The notes: generated from the sequence alone by a model not told the origin. A stretch of 64,000 nucleotides of DNA from JBBROS01 sp965199595 (GCA_965199595.1 OZ241182.1:3596001-3660000); one strand, 5' to 3'. Positions 1 through 8,559 are shown, counted from the first letter of the stretch. Numbers and translations are program-made.

Positions 1-140
1 TTGGCGCGCACGTTGCCGGCCAGCTGGATGGCGCCGCCGGCCCGCAGCAGCCGCTCGGTCAGCGTGGTCTTGCCGGCATCCGGGTGGGAGATGATGGCGA
101 AGGTGCGGCGGCGGGCGATCTCTTCGGTCTGGGTCAGCAT
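1..140 (-). CDS. prfC: Peptide chain release factor 3 (RF3), N-terminal fragment
   Basis: Only the first 46 codons are in the window; the gene runs off the left edge. RF3 is a translational GTPase that recycles RF1/RF2 from the ribosome after termination. The visible N-terminus has the G1/P-loop HPDAGKTT followed by LTERLLRAGGAIQLAG, the pattern that separates RF3 from EF-G and other translation GTPases. The start is the ATG at 140. The gene is transcribed leftwards, divergently from the unknown gene at 220, leaving about 80 bp for both promoters. Identification rests on a short but diagnostic segment. Confidence 0.9.
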   Translation of the reverse strand, partial: MLTQTEEIARRRTFAIISHPDAGKTTLTERLLRAGGAIQLAGNVRA

Positions 141-219
141 GAGGCGACGCCAGTCGTGAAGAGTCGGCAAATTTGACTTCCAGACGGCAAAATAGGATTT
201 CTTTCCGGTCAAGGGAGGA

Positions 220-651
220 ATGGCGATGGGCTGGGAGGAACAGGGGAGTCAATACCATGGAAGGTTCGGATCGGGCACCTCCGGCGACGTGGATGCGGCG
301 AGCCGGCATCTGGCTGCGGCCGTGATGGACGGGGGACGTGCCGACGCCATCTACCGGTTCGCCGGGGCTCAGTATCGAGCGGCCTATGCGGAGGTCAATG
401 GACTGTTGCCAGACGGTCCCACCAGAGCCGAAGCGCCATCCGAAGCGGTTCCTGATAACCCGGTCGTGCTCGCTGCTGCCGGTGATCTGACGTGCGAGGG
501 TTTCAGCGGGGGCTGCCAGAACGGCGGGAGTTTCGGCACGACAGCTGCATACACCGTGCTTGGCCGCAATGTTTGCCGATCTTGTGCGGTAAAGATGATC
601 GGGGCTGGAGATGAGCCTGGCGGAACCCAGAATCAGTTTACAACCCGATAA
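220..651 (+). CDS. Hypothetical protein with Cys motifs
   Basis: This 143-residue protein is not recognised. The ATG at 220 sits directly behind the purine-rich AAGGGAGGA, a good if close ribosome site. The N-terminal half is rich in Ala, Gly and Asp. The C-terminal third has Cys residues arranged as C-x6-C and, about 20 residues later, C-x2-C (NVCRSC), which could bind a metal; this is inference. The next gene begins about 17 bp downstream in the same direction, so the two may form an operon. Base composition looks lower in GC than the neighbouring core genes, which fits a horizontally acquired islet between prfC and rpsD. Confidence 0.6.
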   Translation: MAMGWEEQGSQYHGRFGSGTSGDVDAASRHLAAAVMDGGRADAIYRFAGAQYRAAYAEVNGLLPDGPTRAEAPSEAVPDNPVVLAAAGDLTCEGFSGGCQNGGSFGTTAAYTVLGRNVCRSCAVKMIGAGDEPGGTQNQFTTR

Positions 652-667
652 GAATGAAAGCACAGCA

Positions 668-1132
668 ATGCCTCGATCGCTCCATCAGTCGCTTGCAGGG
701 CTTCGCTCTGGCGATTTGATACACGGCACCACTGACCAGGCACACAGCCTGATCTTGCTCGTCCTGTTTTTGACATCAGACGTTATCGTCTGCCGTCAGA
801 TCACGAGCGGTCACGTCTTGCGCTTCAGTCAAACCACGGGCCGGGAAATCGGACGATTGGACACCTGGATCGACTCGATCTATCCACTGCCGCGCGAGTT
901 CCACGATGCTTTCATCGACATGGACCGAACATTTCGGTGCGTGGACATCGACGTCTATCCGACGGGATATCACATGACTGCGGTCCAGAAGCGCGCGATC
1001 CTCTTCATCGACGCTTTCTATAGAACTCATCCCATTGCCGGGCCAGCCGAGATCGAGCCGACGAGCGACACGGAGGATGAGGCGAGTTCAGTCACGGACG
1101 CCCTTTTGCGCCCCTTTGTCATGCGCGCGTAG
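668..1132 (+). CDS. Hypothetical protein
   Basis: This 154-residue protein is not recognised. An in-frame ATG at 611 would add 19 residues and overlap the previous gene by 41 bp. The ATG at 668 is preferred because it avoids that overlap and lies behind the purine-rich AATGAAAG. The sequence has a hydrophobic stretch near residues 27-40 (SLILLVLFLTSDVIV), too mixed for a confident membrane helix, an aromatic middle, and an acidic C-terminal tail. It follows the Cys-motif protein at 220 in the same orientation. GC content appears well below that of the core genes. Function unknown. Confidence 0.5.
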   Translation: MPRSLHQSLAGLRSGDLIHGTTDQAHSLILLVLFLTSDVIVCRQITSGHVLRFSQTTGREIGRLDTWIDSIYPLPREFHDAFIDMDRTFRCVDIDVYPTGYHMTAVQKRAILFIDAFYRTHPIAGPAEIEPTSDTEDEASSVTDALLRPFVMRA

Positions 1133-1146
1133 CCGAGGCATGACAA

Positions 1147-1179
1147 GGCCCAGGCCCGGCGTATGCCGGAGCCTGGGCC
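1147..1179. terminator. Hairpin between convergent genes
   Basis: Arms GGCCCAGGC and GCCTGGGCC (9 bp) continue into an inner CCGGC/GCCGG stem around GTAT, with one bulged A. It lies between the convergent gene ending at 1132 and rpsD ending at 1196 and could stop transcription both ways. There is no strong T-run on either side, so termination is inferred. Confidence 0.6.
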
Positions 1180-1195
1180 GCCAATCAAAGAAAGA

Positions 1196-1813
1196 TCAGC
1201 GCGAGTAGAACTCGACCACCAGGTTCGGTTCCATGGTCACTGGATACGGCACGTCCGACAGCTTCGGCGCGCGGCCGAAGCGGCCCTTCATGGAGCGGTG
1301 ATCGACCTCCACGTAGTCCGGCACATCGCGCTCGGCGCTCTGCGTCGCGTCCAGCACCATGCCCAGCTGCTTGGACTTCTCGCGAACCTCGATCTCGTCG
1401 CCATCCTTGACCAGGTAGGACGAGATGTTGACGCGCTTGCCGTTGACCAGGATATGACCGTGGTTGACGAACTGCCGGGCTGCGAAGGGGGTGATGGCGA
1501 ACTTCATGCGGTAGATCACCGCGTCCAGCCGGCGCTCCAGCAACTCGATGAGGTTCTCGGAGGTGTCGCCCTTGCGGCGCACGGCCTCGTCGTAATACTT
1601 GCGGAACTGCTTCTCGCCGATGTTGCCGTAGTAGCCCTTCAGCTTCTGCTTCGCCATCAGCTGGATGCCGAAGTCGGTCGGCTTCTGCTTGCGGCGCTGC
1701 CCGTGCTGGCCGGGGCCATACTCGCGCTTGTTGATGGGCGACTTCGCGCGGCCCCATAGGTTCACACCCAGGCGCCGGTTGATCTTGTACTTGCTTTCAG
1801 CGCGCTTCGTCAT
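1196..1813 (-). CDS. rpsD: 30S ribosomal protein S4
   Basis: This is S4 (205 residues), a primary 16S rRNA-binding protein of the small-subunit body. The N-terminus (MTKRAESKYKINRRLGVNLW) and the S4 RNA-binding domain around residues 93-155 (RLDAVIYRMKFA, RQFVNHGHILVNGKRVNI) are typical, ending in the conserved VVEFYSR. A GTG at 1822 lies in frame upstream. The ATG at 1813 matches alphaproteobacterial S4 proteins and has GGAG eight bases upstream. The gene stands alone, as is usual for rpsD in alphaproteobacteria, rather than in the alpha operon. A hairpin follows its stop codon. Confidence 0.97.
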   Translation of the reverse strand: MTKRAESKYKINRRLGVNLWGRAKSPINKREYGPGQHGQRRKQKPTDFGIQLMAKQKLKGYYGNIGEKQFRKYYDEAVRRKGDTSENLIELLERRLDAVIYRMKFAITPFAARQFVNHGHILVNGKRVNISSYLVKDGDEIEVREKSKQLGMVLDATQSAERDVPDYVEVDHRSMKGRFGRAPKLSDVPYPVTMEPNLVVEFYSR

Positions 1814-2017
1814 GCGCCGCACTCCATTCTATCCGCCCGCAGCTTCGCCGCTGAGCTTGTTGCACCGGTAGTCCATCGCCCGGATGGCGATAGCGGGCGC
1901 AGGCCCCGAAGGCCTGTCCACGTTCCCGGCAGTGGGCGGGTGCTAGGCCGGAAGGGGCAAGTTGTCAAACGAAACAGGTGAATGGTAGCTCGCCTCCAGG
2001 AATATGGAAGGCATGTC

Positions 2018-2836
2018 ATGCCCGCGAGCAACCCTATGACGATGGCCTTCCAAACGGATCTGGCTGTGCCTTACCGTAGCAGGACCCAAGCAGTCCGAGT
2101 GATGAGCGAGGCCTGGGCTCACGAGAACCTATACTGCACCAACTGTGGGGCAGAACGCATGATCCAACAGCCTGCTAACAATATCGCATCAGATTTCATC
2201 TGCCCGAAATGCAACGAAGAATATGAACTTAAAAGCGCATCCGGCATACCACGAAAGAAGGTTGTCAATGGGGCATATGCCACATTGATTGCTCGTCTAT
2301 CGGCGGGACTTCAGCCTAATCTGATTCTGTTGGGATACAGCGCAATTTCGCTCACTGTTGACACGGTCCGGGTGGTTCCGAGGCAGTTCTTCACCGCACA
2401 ACTCGTGGAGCCAAGATTCGCGCTCTCTCCTGATGCCAGGCGTGCTGGCTGGACCGGATGCAACATACTTGTTGGCGAACTTCCGCGCATCGCCGTGCTG
2501 GACATCGTTGAAGACGGGGCAGCATGCGCGAAGGCTGACGTGCTGGCGAAGTGGAGTGCAACGAAGTTCCTGCGCGACCAAGCGGACGATCACACCAAGC
2601 GTTGGTTGATCGAAATCATGAAAAGCATCGAGCAGCTCCAAAAGGCTGAGTTTCACCTATCAGAGCTTTACGCCGATGAACCACGCCTTCATCTGCTATT
2701 TCCGGACAACGCTCACGTACGAGAGAAGATCAGACAGCAACTACAACGGCTGCGTGACCGCGGCTATCTGCAGTTTCTTGGATGCGGGCGCTATCGCCTC
2801 AATCCAGGAGCTTGCGACGTGGATCGTGTGCGATAG
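2018..2836 (+). CDS. DpnI-like methyl-directed type IIM restriction endonuclease
   Basis: The protein (272 residues) matches the DpnI/Dam-replacing family, enzymes that cut GATC only when the adenine is methylated. The N-terminal PD-(D/E)xK domain has four zinc-type cysteines (C40, C43, C62, C65) and a candidate catalytic series D59, E70, K72 in DFICPKCNEEYELKS. The VVNGAYATLI segment that follows is also typical. The C-terminal part (about 190-272) resembles the winged helix that reads methylated DNA in DpnI. The ATG at 2018 is chosen because GGAAGG lies six bases upstream; ATG at 1982 is an in-frame alternative. No adenine methylase is nearby, as expected for an enzyme requiring unmethylated host DNA. 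GC content is clearly lower than in flanking genes, suggesting recent transfer. Confidence 0.85.
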   Translation: MPASNPMTMAFQTDLAVPYRSRTQAVRVMSEAWAHENLYCTNCGAERMIQQPANNIASDFICPKCNEEYELKSASGIPRKKVVNGAYATLIARLSAGLQPNLILLGYSAISLTVDTVRVVPRQFFTAQLVEPRFALSPDARRAGWTGCNILVGELPRIAVLDIVEDGAACAKADVLAKWSATKFLRDQADDHTKRWLIEIMKSIEQLQKAEFHLSELYADEPRLHLLFPDNAHVREKIRQQLQRLRDRGYLQFLGCGRYRLNPGACDVDRVR

Positions 2837-2958
2837 AACAGCGACCGTGACGATGCCCGATGCACATTCACCGCTCGGTCGATAGCCGTTTGCGGCTTCG
2901 TCGTCCTTGCACATTTCGCCAATGCGTCCCTAATTTTCACCCAACCTGGCGGCCACCC

Positions 2959-3168
2959 ATGATCACACGCGGCGAACTCCTCTGGCTCGGCATCGCAGCC
3001 GGCACCACCGGCGGCCTCATCGGCGGCATGCTGCTCGGCATCGGCATGGACCTGATGGTGAACGGCCAGCCGCTCGGCCTCATCCTCATCTGCATCGGCG
3101 GCCCGGCCTCCGCCATCATCGGCTGGCTGATGGCCCGGCGCCTGGCCCAGCAACTCGAGCCGGACTGA
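2959..3168 (+). CDS. Small two-helix membrane protein
   Basis: This 69-residue protein has two probable transmembrane segments: residues about 7-27 (WLGIAAGTTGGLIGGMLLGI) and 38-58 (LGLILICIGGPASAIIGWLM), ending in a short charged tail. The frame is open further upstream, but the residues from 2860 on are non-conserved-looking and arginine-rich, so the ATG at 2959 is preferred. No family is recognised. It ends two bases before the convergent trmJ stop codon. Confidence 0.6.
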   Translation: MITRGELLWLGIAAGTTGGLIGGMLLGIGMDLMVNGQPLGLILICIGGPASAIIGWLMARRLAQQLEPD

Positions 3169-3170
3169 CG

Positions 3171-3983
3171 CTACTCCGGCTCCAGCACCGCCATCAGCTC
3201 GTCCTCGAACCGCCCCAGCCGCCGCCGTCCCTGCGCCAGCCCGGCCACCACGCCATGCAGCGTGCGGACCTCCTGCTCCGTCACCTCGCCGCGCTCGAAC
3301 AGATGGCGGATGTTCTGCACCATGCCGGGCCGCTTGGGGGCGTTGCGCAGGAAGCCGCAGGCGTCGAGCTGGTCGATCAGGTGCACCAGGAACCGCTCCA
3401 GCTCCGCCTTGGTGGCGACGCGGGTGTCGTGGGTCATCAGCCGGGCGGCCGGCGTCGATTCGGCAGCCATCCACCACTCATAGCCCAGCACCATCACCGC
3501 TTGCGCCAGGTTCAGCGAGTCGAAGTCGGGGTTCAGCGGGTAGCGGACCAGCGTATCCGCCTGCGCCATGTCCTCGTTGTCCAGCCCCGCCCGCTCCGGC
3601 CCGAACAAGATGCCGGCGCGCAGCCCCCTGCCCTCCACCTCCCGGATGGAGCCGGCCGCCGCGCGGGCGTTCAGCAGCGGCTTGATGACGTGCCGGGGCC
3701 GCGGACAGGTCGCATAGACCCGGTGCAGGTCGCCCACCGCATCCGCCACCGTCTCGTGCACCGTGGCGCTCTCCAGGATGCGGTCAGCGCCCGAGGCCAT
3801 GCGCCAGGCCCGGTCCTGCGGCCAGCCATCGCGCGGGGCCACCAGGCGCAGGTGGAACAGCCCGCAATTCGCCATGCAGCGCGCCACGGAGCCGATGTTG
3901 TCCGCCAGTTGCGGCCGCACCAGCACCACCACCGGGCTCGGGTCGTGCGGCACCAGCCCGGCGCCGCCGTCGCGGCCCGTCAC
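3171..3983 (-). CDS. trmJ: tRNA (cytidine/uridine-2'-O-)-methyltransferase TrmJ
   Basis: This is a SpoU-type SPOUT methyltransferase of the TrmJ group, which methylates the ribose of nucleotide 32 in the tRNA anticodon loop using SAM. Family motifs are present in order: DNIGSVARCMANCGL, ILFGPERAGLDNEDMAQAD and NPDFDSLNLAQAVMVLGYE, which form the trefoil-knot cofactor site. A C-terminal helical extension typical of TrmJ follows. The 270-residue length fits the family. No ATG is available; GTG at 3983 is chosen, eleven bases past the cysS stop, with GTG at 3953 as an alternative. It follows cysS in the same direction and is probably co-transcribed. Confidence 0.88.
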   Translation of the reverse strand: MTGRDGGAGLVPHDPSPVVVLVRPQLADNIGSVARCMANCGLFHLRLVAPRDGWPQDRAWRMASGADRILESATVHETVADAVGDLHRVYATCPRPRHVIKPLLNARAAAGSIREVEGRGLRAGILFGPERAGLDNEDMAQADTLVRYPLNPDFDSLNLAQAVMVLGYEWWMAAESTPAARLMTHDTRVATKAELERFLVHLIDQLDACGFLRNAPKRPGMVQNIRHLFERGEVTEQEVRTLHGVVAGLAQGRRRLGRFEDELMAVLEPE

Positions 3984-3993
3984 TGGGCCACAC

Positions 3994-5355
3994 TCATTTC
4001 GGTTCGGCGGCCCGGCGCCACAGCGTGGTGCCGTCCGGCCTGTCTTCCAGCGCGATGCCCCGGGCCAGCCACTCGGCGCGGATGGCGTCGGCTCGGGCGA
4101 AATCCCGGGACTTGCGGGCTGCGATGCGCTCGGCGATGGCGGTCTCGATGGCGGCGCTGTCCTCGCCGCCCTGGAACCAGGTGGTCGGATCCTGCTGCAA
4201 CAGGCCCAGCAGCGCGCCCGTGGCCCGCAGGCCGCGCGCGGCCACCGCATCGCCCGCGATGGCCCGGCCCGCCAGCTCGTGCATCACCGCGATCACCGCG
4301 GGCGTGTTCAGGTCGTCGCACAGCGCGTCCATGACAGCCGGGGGCACGTCGTCCTCATCCCCGGTGGAGGGCGTGCGCTGCAGGGCGCGGTAGAAGCGGT
4401 CCAGCTCGTTCTGCGCCTCCACCAGGCCGGCCGGGCTGAACTCCAGGTTGGAGCGGTACTGCGCCCGCAGCAGCAGCAGCCGGATCGCCTCGCCCGGCGC
4501 CCGCCCCCGCGCCTCCGCGATGGTGGTGAAGTTGCCGAGCGACTTGGACATCTTCTCGCCGCCGCTCAGCACCATGCCCCAATGCACCCAGGTGCGGGCG
4601 AAGCCGCTGCCGGGCAGGGCGCACAGGCTCTGCGCCCGCTCGTTCTCGTGGTGCGGGAAGATCAGGTCGCCGCCGCCGCCATGGATGTCGAAGGTCTCGC
4701 CCAGGTACCGCCAGGCCATGGCGCTGCATTCGATGTGCCAGCCCGGCCGGCCGCGGCCCCAAGGGCTGTCCCACCCCGGCAGGTCCGGCGGGGAGGGCTT
4801 CCACAGCACGAAATCCCCGGCATCCCGCTTGTATGGCGCCACGTCGATGCGGGCACCGGCCAGCAACTCGTCCGGCGTACGGCCCGAGAGGGCGCCATAC
4901 TGGCCATACGTGCTGACCGCGAACAGCACGTTGCCCTCGGCGGCATAGGCGTGGCCGCTGGTGATCAGCCGCTCGATCAGCTGGATCATCTCCGCGATGT
5001 GCTGCGTGGCGCGCGGCTCCTGGTCGGGCGCCAGGTTGCCCAGCGCCGCCATGTCCGCGTGGAACTGCGCCGTGGTGCGCGCGGTGACGGCATCGATCCC
5101 CTCGCCGCTCTCGGCCGCGCGGGCGTTGATCTTGTCGTCCACGTCCGTGATGTTCCGCACATAGGTGACGCGCGGATACAGCCGCCGCAGCAGCCGGGTC
5201 AGCACGTCGAACACGGCCATGCCGCGGGCGTTGCCGACATGGGCCAGGTCATAGACCGTGGGACCGCAGACGTAGAGGCGGACGTGGCTGGGGTCGATCG
5301 GCGCGAAGGTCTCGCGGCGCCGGGTCATGCTGTTATGCAGGCTGAGGGTTGGCAT
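3994..5355 (-). CDS. cysS: Cysteinyl-tRNA synthetase
   Basis: This class I aminoacyl-tRNA synthetase charges tRNA-Cys. It has the zinc-binding Cys30 in YVCGPTVYD, the HIGH-box variant HVGN (residues 39-42), the GWHIECSAMA segment contributing further zinc ligands, HGGGGDLIFPHHENE, and the KMSKS loop in GGEKMSKSLGNF. The 453-residue length is normal. The ATG at 5355 has a strong AAGGGGG upstream. It heads a likely two-gene unit with trmJ. Confidence 0.97.
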   Translation of the reverse strand: MPTLSLHNSMTRRRETFAPIDPSHVRLYVCGPTVYDLAHVGNARGMAVFDVLTRLLRRLYPRVTYVRNITDVDDKINARAAESGEGIDAVTARTTAQFHADMAALGNLAPDQEPRATQHIAEMIQLIERLITSGHAYAAEGNVLFAVSTYGQYGALSGRTPDELLAGARIDVAPYKRDAGDFVLWKPSPPDLPGWDSPWGRGRPGWHIECSAMAWRYLGETFDIHGGGGDLIFPHHENERAQSLCALPGSGFARTWVHWGMVLSGGEKMSKSLGNFTTIAEARGRAPGEAIRLLLLRAQYRSNLEFSPAGLVEAQNELDRFYRALQRTPSTGDEDDVPPAVMDALCDDLNTPAVIAVMHELAGRAIAGDAVAARGLRATGALLGLLQQDPTTWFQGGEDSAAIETAIAERIAARKSRDFARADAIRAEWLARGIALEDRPDGTTLWRRAAEPK

Positions 5356-5417
5356 GGCCCCCTTCTGCGGCGAGCCGGGCCGCAAGGCAACCGCCGCCGC
5401 GCACTGCAGTGGCATGT

Positions 5418-6029
5418 CTAGTACAGCCGGTCGCGATACCCGGTCTCGATGCGCGCCTCGGCCTCGGCCACGCCGATGGTGTTCACCTGGTCCGACAGGA
5501 TGCGGCCCAGGGACGGGAAGCTGCTGCGCTCGACCTGCGCCTCGGGGCTCCACAGGCGCGAGCGCTTCAGGGCCTTGGCGCAATGAAAGAACGCTTCGTC
5601 GATGGTGATCACCAGCCCGGTCTTCGGCACGCGCCCGCCCACATCGGCCCCGGCCAGCACCGCCGGGTCGGTCAGCAGGCGGGCCTGGCCGTTGACGCGG
5701 AAAGTCTCGTCGATGCCCGGCACGAAGAAGATCAGCCCGACACCCGGCGCACTCAGCACGTTGGCCAGGCTGTCCACCCGGTTGTTGCCGGGCCGGTCCG
5801 GCAGCAGCAGCGTGGTGTCGTCCAGCACCTGCACGAAACCCGGCGGATCGCCACGCGGGCTGGCGTCCACCCGCCCGTCCCGGTCCGCCGTCGCCAGCAC
5901 CAGGAACGGGGACAGCGCGATGAAAGCGCGGCTGTGCCCATCCAGCCGATGCAGCACCTTGCGTTCCGCCAGGGCGCTCACCGCGCCCATGTGGGCACGC
6001 AGGGCGGCGAGGTCCGGGATATCGTTCAT
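5418..6029 (-). CDS. PPOX-class FMN-dependent protein (DR_2398-like)
   Basis: This 203-residue protein has the split-barrel fold of pyridoxamine 5'-phosphate oxidase-like flavoproteins. Recognisable stretches are FLVLATADRDGRVDASPRGD, LLLPDRPGNNRVDSLANVL and GLIFFVPGIDETFRVNGQA, the hallmark of the DR_2398-type family whose substrate is unknown. It overlaps the upstream MFS gene by four bases (ATGA), so the two are translationally coupled and may share a substrate. The family identity is firm; the reaction is not known. Confidence 0.85.
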   Translation of the reverse strand: MNDIPDLAALRAHMGAVSALAERKVLHRLDGHSRAFIALSPFLVLATADRDGRVDASPRGDPPGFVQVLDDTTLLLPDRPGNNRVDSLANVLSAPGVGLIFFVPGIDETFRVNGQARLLTDPAVLAGADVGGRVPKTGLVITIDEAFFHCAKALKRSRLWSPEAQVERSSFPSLGRILSDQVNTIGVAEAEARIETGYRDRLY

Positions 6030-7303
6030 GCGGGAACCGCCGCCTGATCCTGCTGCGCCACATCGCGCCCGATGAACGCCACCAGCACGCTGGCCGCCAG
6101 GCACAGCGCGCCCGCCGCGACGAAGGCCGCCGTGTAGCTGCCCGTGCCCGTCCGCGTGAGCCCCGCGAGCCAGGCGGCGGAGGCAGCGCCCAACTGGTGC
6201 GACGCCGCGATCCAGCCGAACATCACCGGCGCGTTCTCCTCACCAAAGCAGCGGGCGGCCAGGCGCACGGTGGGCGGCACCGTGGCGATCCAGTCCAGGC
6301 CATAGAACACCGCGAACAGGCCCAGCCCGGCATAGCCGATGCCATCGAACCCGGCATCGAAGGCGAACGGCAGGAACAGCAGGCTCAGGCCGCGCAGCCC
6401 GTAGTACCAGGCCAGCAACATGCGGTTATCCCAGCGGTCCGAGAGCCAGCCGGACAAGGTGGTGCCGACCATGTCGAGCACGCCCATCGCCGCCAGCAGC
6501 CCGGCGGCCGTCACCTCCGGGATGCCATGATCCACACAGGCCGGGATCAGGTGGGTGCCGATCAGCCCGTTGGTGCTGGCCCCGCAGACGAAGAAGCTGC
6601 CGGCCAGCAGCCAGAAGTCACGGTTGCCGAGCCCGGTGCCGAGGGCGCCGAGGGCGCGCCGGGCCGGGTTCACGGCCATGGGCACACGGGGCAGGATGAC
6701 GGTGCCACCATAGGGCGGCACCCCGCGGTCCACCGGGCGGTCCCACAGGAAGGCCGAGACGGGCAGGATCAGCAGGGCCGCGACGGCGGAGATCACCAGG
6801 CTGACCGCGCGCCAGCCGTAGGCTTCCGCCAGATGCGCCAGCAGCGGCAGGAACACGAGCTGCCCGGTGGCGGTGCTGGCGGTGAGCACACCCACGACCA
6901 GGCCGCGCCGGGCGCTGAACCAGCGGGCCGCAACGGTGGAGGCCAGCACCATGGCGGTGACGCCGCTGCCGCTGCCCACCATGACGCCCCAGAGCAGCGT
7001 CAGGTGCCACGGCTTCGTCATCAACGGCGTCAGCGCCACGCCCATGGACATCAGGGCCAGGGCGCAGCCGACGGTGCGGCGCAGCCCGAACCGCTCGATG
7101 ATGGCCACCGCGAACGGCCCGATCAGCCCATAGAGCAGGATGTTGATCGCCACTGCGCCGCCAATGGTGGCGCGCGACCAGCCGAACTCCGCCTCCAGCG
7201 GGACGATCAGCACCCCGGGCGTGGACCGCACGCCGGCCGCGACCAGCAGCACCAAGAAGGTGCAGGCGGCGACGATCCAGGCGGGATGAATGCGGGATGT
7301 CAA
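6026..7303 (-). CDS. MFS transporter
   Basis: A 425-residue major facilitator carrier with about 12 transmembrane helices. The loop after helix 2 carries IIERFGLRRTVG, and the second half has SGWLSDRWDNR, the standard MFS loop motif. Its resemblance is to the monocarboxylate/OxlT branch (GWSRATIGGAVAINILLYGL), but the substrate cannot be assigned. The start is taken as TTG at 7303, giving MTSRIHPAWIV, because GGAG lies five bases upstream; an ATG at 7339 is an in-frame alternative without a clear ribosome site. It is coupled to the PPOX-fold gene by an ATGA overlap. Confidence 0.85.
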   Translation of the reverse strand: MTSRIHPAWIVAACTFLVLLVAAGVRSTPGVLIVPLEAEFGWSRATIGGAVAINILLYGLIGPFAVAIIERFGLRRTVGCALALMSMGVALTPLMTKPWHLTLLWGVMVGSGSGVTAMVLASTVAARWFSARRGLVVGVLTASTATGQLVFLPLLAHLAEAYGWRAVSLVISAVAALLILPVSAFLWDRPVDRGVPPYGGTVILPRVPMAVNPARRALGALGTGLGNRDFWLLAGSFFVCGASTNGLIGTHLIPACVDHGIPEVTAAGLLAAMGVLDMVGTTLSGWLSDRWDNRMLLAWYYGLRGLSLLFLPFAFDAGFDGIGYAGLGLFAVFYGLDWIATVPPTVRLAARCFGEENAPVMFGWIAASHQLGAASAAWLAGLTRTGTGSYTAAFVAAGALCLAASVLVAFIGRDVAQQDQAAVPA

Positions 7304-7428
7304 TTCGACTCCGGAGTAGATGCACCGTGGTAGGCACATAGGCCTCGATCGGCAAGCCGTTCCATGCTGCCGGGCTTCCAGCCCGCTGTCCGGAACGGCC
7401 CCATGCGGACCACGGACGCCCGGCGGTC

Positions 7429-8559
7429 CTACTGCCGCGAGTTGCCGCCAGCCCTGCGCCGTGCCGCCCGCGGGGGCGTGACCCGGCGGACCGGGCCCGA
7501 CAGCACCGGGAATGCCGGCCTGTCGAACGCTGCCTTCAGCCGGTTCACCACATAGTCCTCCGCCGCCGCGGCTTCCGGCACCTGGTTGGCCAGCCCGAAG
7601 AAGTCATACGTCGTGCCCGGGAACAGCCGCGCCTCGGTCGGCACGCCAGCCGCCGCCAGGTTCCGCGCCAGGGCCTCGCCGCCGGAGCGCAGCGGGTCGA
7701 TCTGCGCCAGGATGACGGTGGTGGGCGGCAGGCCGGCGAGGTCCGGCCGGTTGACCAGGTCGATGCGCGGGTCCTTCAGCGCCCGTCGCGCATACAGGTC
7801 CTGCGCCCAGCTCACGGTCGCGCGGGTCAGCGGCAGGCTGCGCCGGTTCTCGCTCATGCTGGGCGAGGACAGCCCCGTGCCGGCCACCGGCGTGACCAGC
7901 ACCAGCTGATCCGGGAGTGCCGAGGTGCCCTGCCGTACCCGGTCGCGCGCCGTGAGCGCGGTGGCGAGGGCCAGGTTGGCGCCGGGCCCCTCGCCCACCA
8001 GGGCCACGCGGGTCGGGTCGGCGCCCCATTCCCGCATGTGCGCCCGCGCCCAGCTATAGGCTGCGAAGGCATCGTCATGAATCACCGGGAACTGCGCCTC
8101 GGGTGCCAGCCGGGTGCGGATGCTCACCACCACCCAGCCGGTGCGCATCGCGAGCTGCCGGGCCGTCTCGTCGTAGGTGTCGAGCGAGCCGGTGGCCCAG
8201 GTGCCGCCCGGATAGTAGATGATCACCGGCGTGTCCTTCGCCAGGGCCGGGCGATACAGCCGCGCGCTCAGCTCGGTGTCCGCGCCGCTTGCGGTCAGCG
8301 GCGTCACCTGCGGCACGTTCGGATAGGTGGCTGGCAGCCCCTTCACGTTCGGAATGGCCCGCGCCGCATCGATCAGGCCCGGCACGTCGCGCGCCTCGGC
8401 CGGGGACAGGTCCGACATCTCCTTGGCGTGCATGGCCTGCCGCTCCTCCAGCACCGCACGCATGGCCGGGCTGGGCGCGTACGGGGTGCTGCCCTGCGGC
8501 GGCTGGGTGGCACAGGCGGCGAGGAGCGGAAGGAGCAGGAGCGGAACCAGGCGATGCAT
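7429..8559 (-). CDS. Alpha/beta-hydrolase-fold lipoprotein, probable pseudo-esterase
   Basis: This 376-residue protein resembles the hormone-sensitive-lipase/acetyl-esterase family but is anchored as a lipoprotein: the signal MHRLVPLLLLPLLAAC ends in lipobox LAAC (Cys16). The fold landmarks remain, but catalytic residues are altered. The oxyanion HGG is YPGG (116-119), the nucleophile elbow GxSxG is G189-E-G-P-G193 with glycine for serine, and the catalytic His is Tyr318 in PGTTYDFF. Only Asp288 (QIDPL) is kept. It therefore probably lacks esterase activity and may bind a ligand or act structurally. The start ATG at 8559 is firm. It faces away from the acyltransferase at 8719. Confidence 0.75.
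   Translation of the reverse strand: MHRLVPLLLLPLLAACATQPPQGSTPYAPSPAMRAVLEERQAMHAKEMSDLSPAEARDVPGLIDAARAIPNVKGLPATYPNVPQVTPLTASGADTELSARLYRPALAKDTPVIIYYPGGTWATGSLDTYDETARQLAMRTGWVVVSIRTRLAPEAQFPVIHDDAFAAYSWARAHMREWGADPTRVALVGEGPGANLALATALTARDRVRQGTSALPDQLVLVTPVAGTGLSSPSMSENRRSLPLTRATVSWAQDLYARRALKDPRIDLVNRPDLAGLPPTTVILAQIDPLRSGGEALARNLAAAGVPTEARLFPGTTYDFFGLANQVPEAAAAEDYVVNRLKAAFDRPAFPVLSGPVRRVTPPRAARRRAGGNSRQ

Noticed and set aside
3763..5421. 552-codon open frame opposite cysS
   Set aside because: cysS is complete with all motifs; the other strand yields an Arg/Gln/His-rich sequence with no family match.
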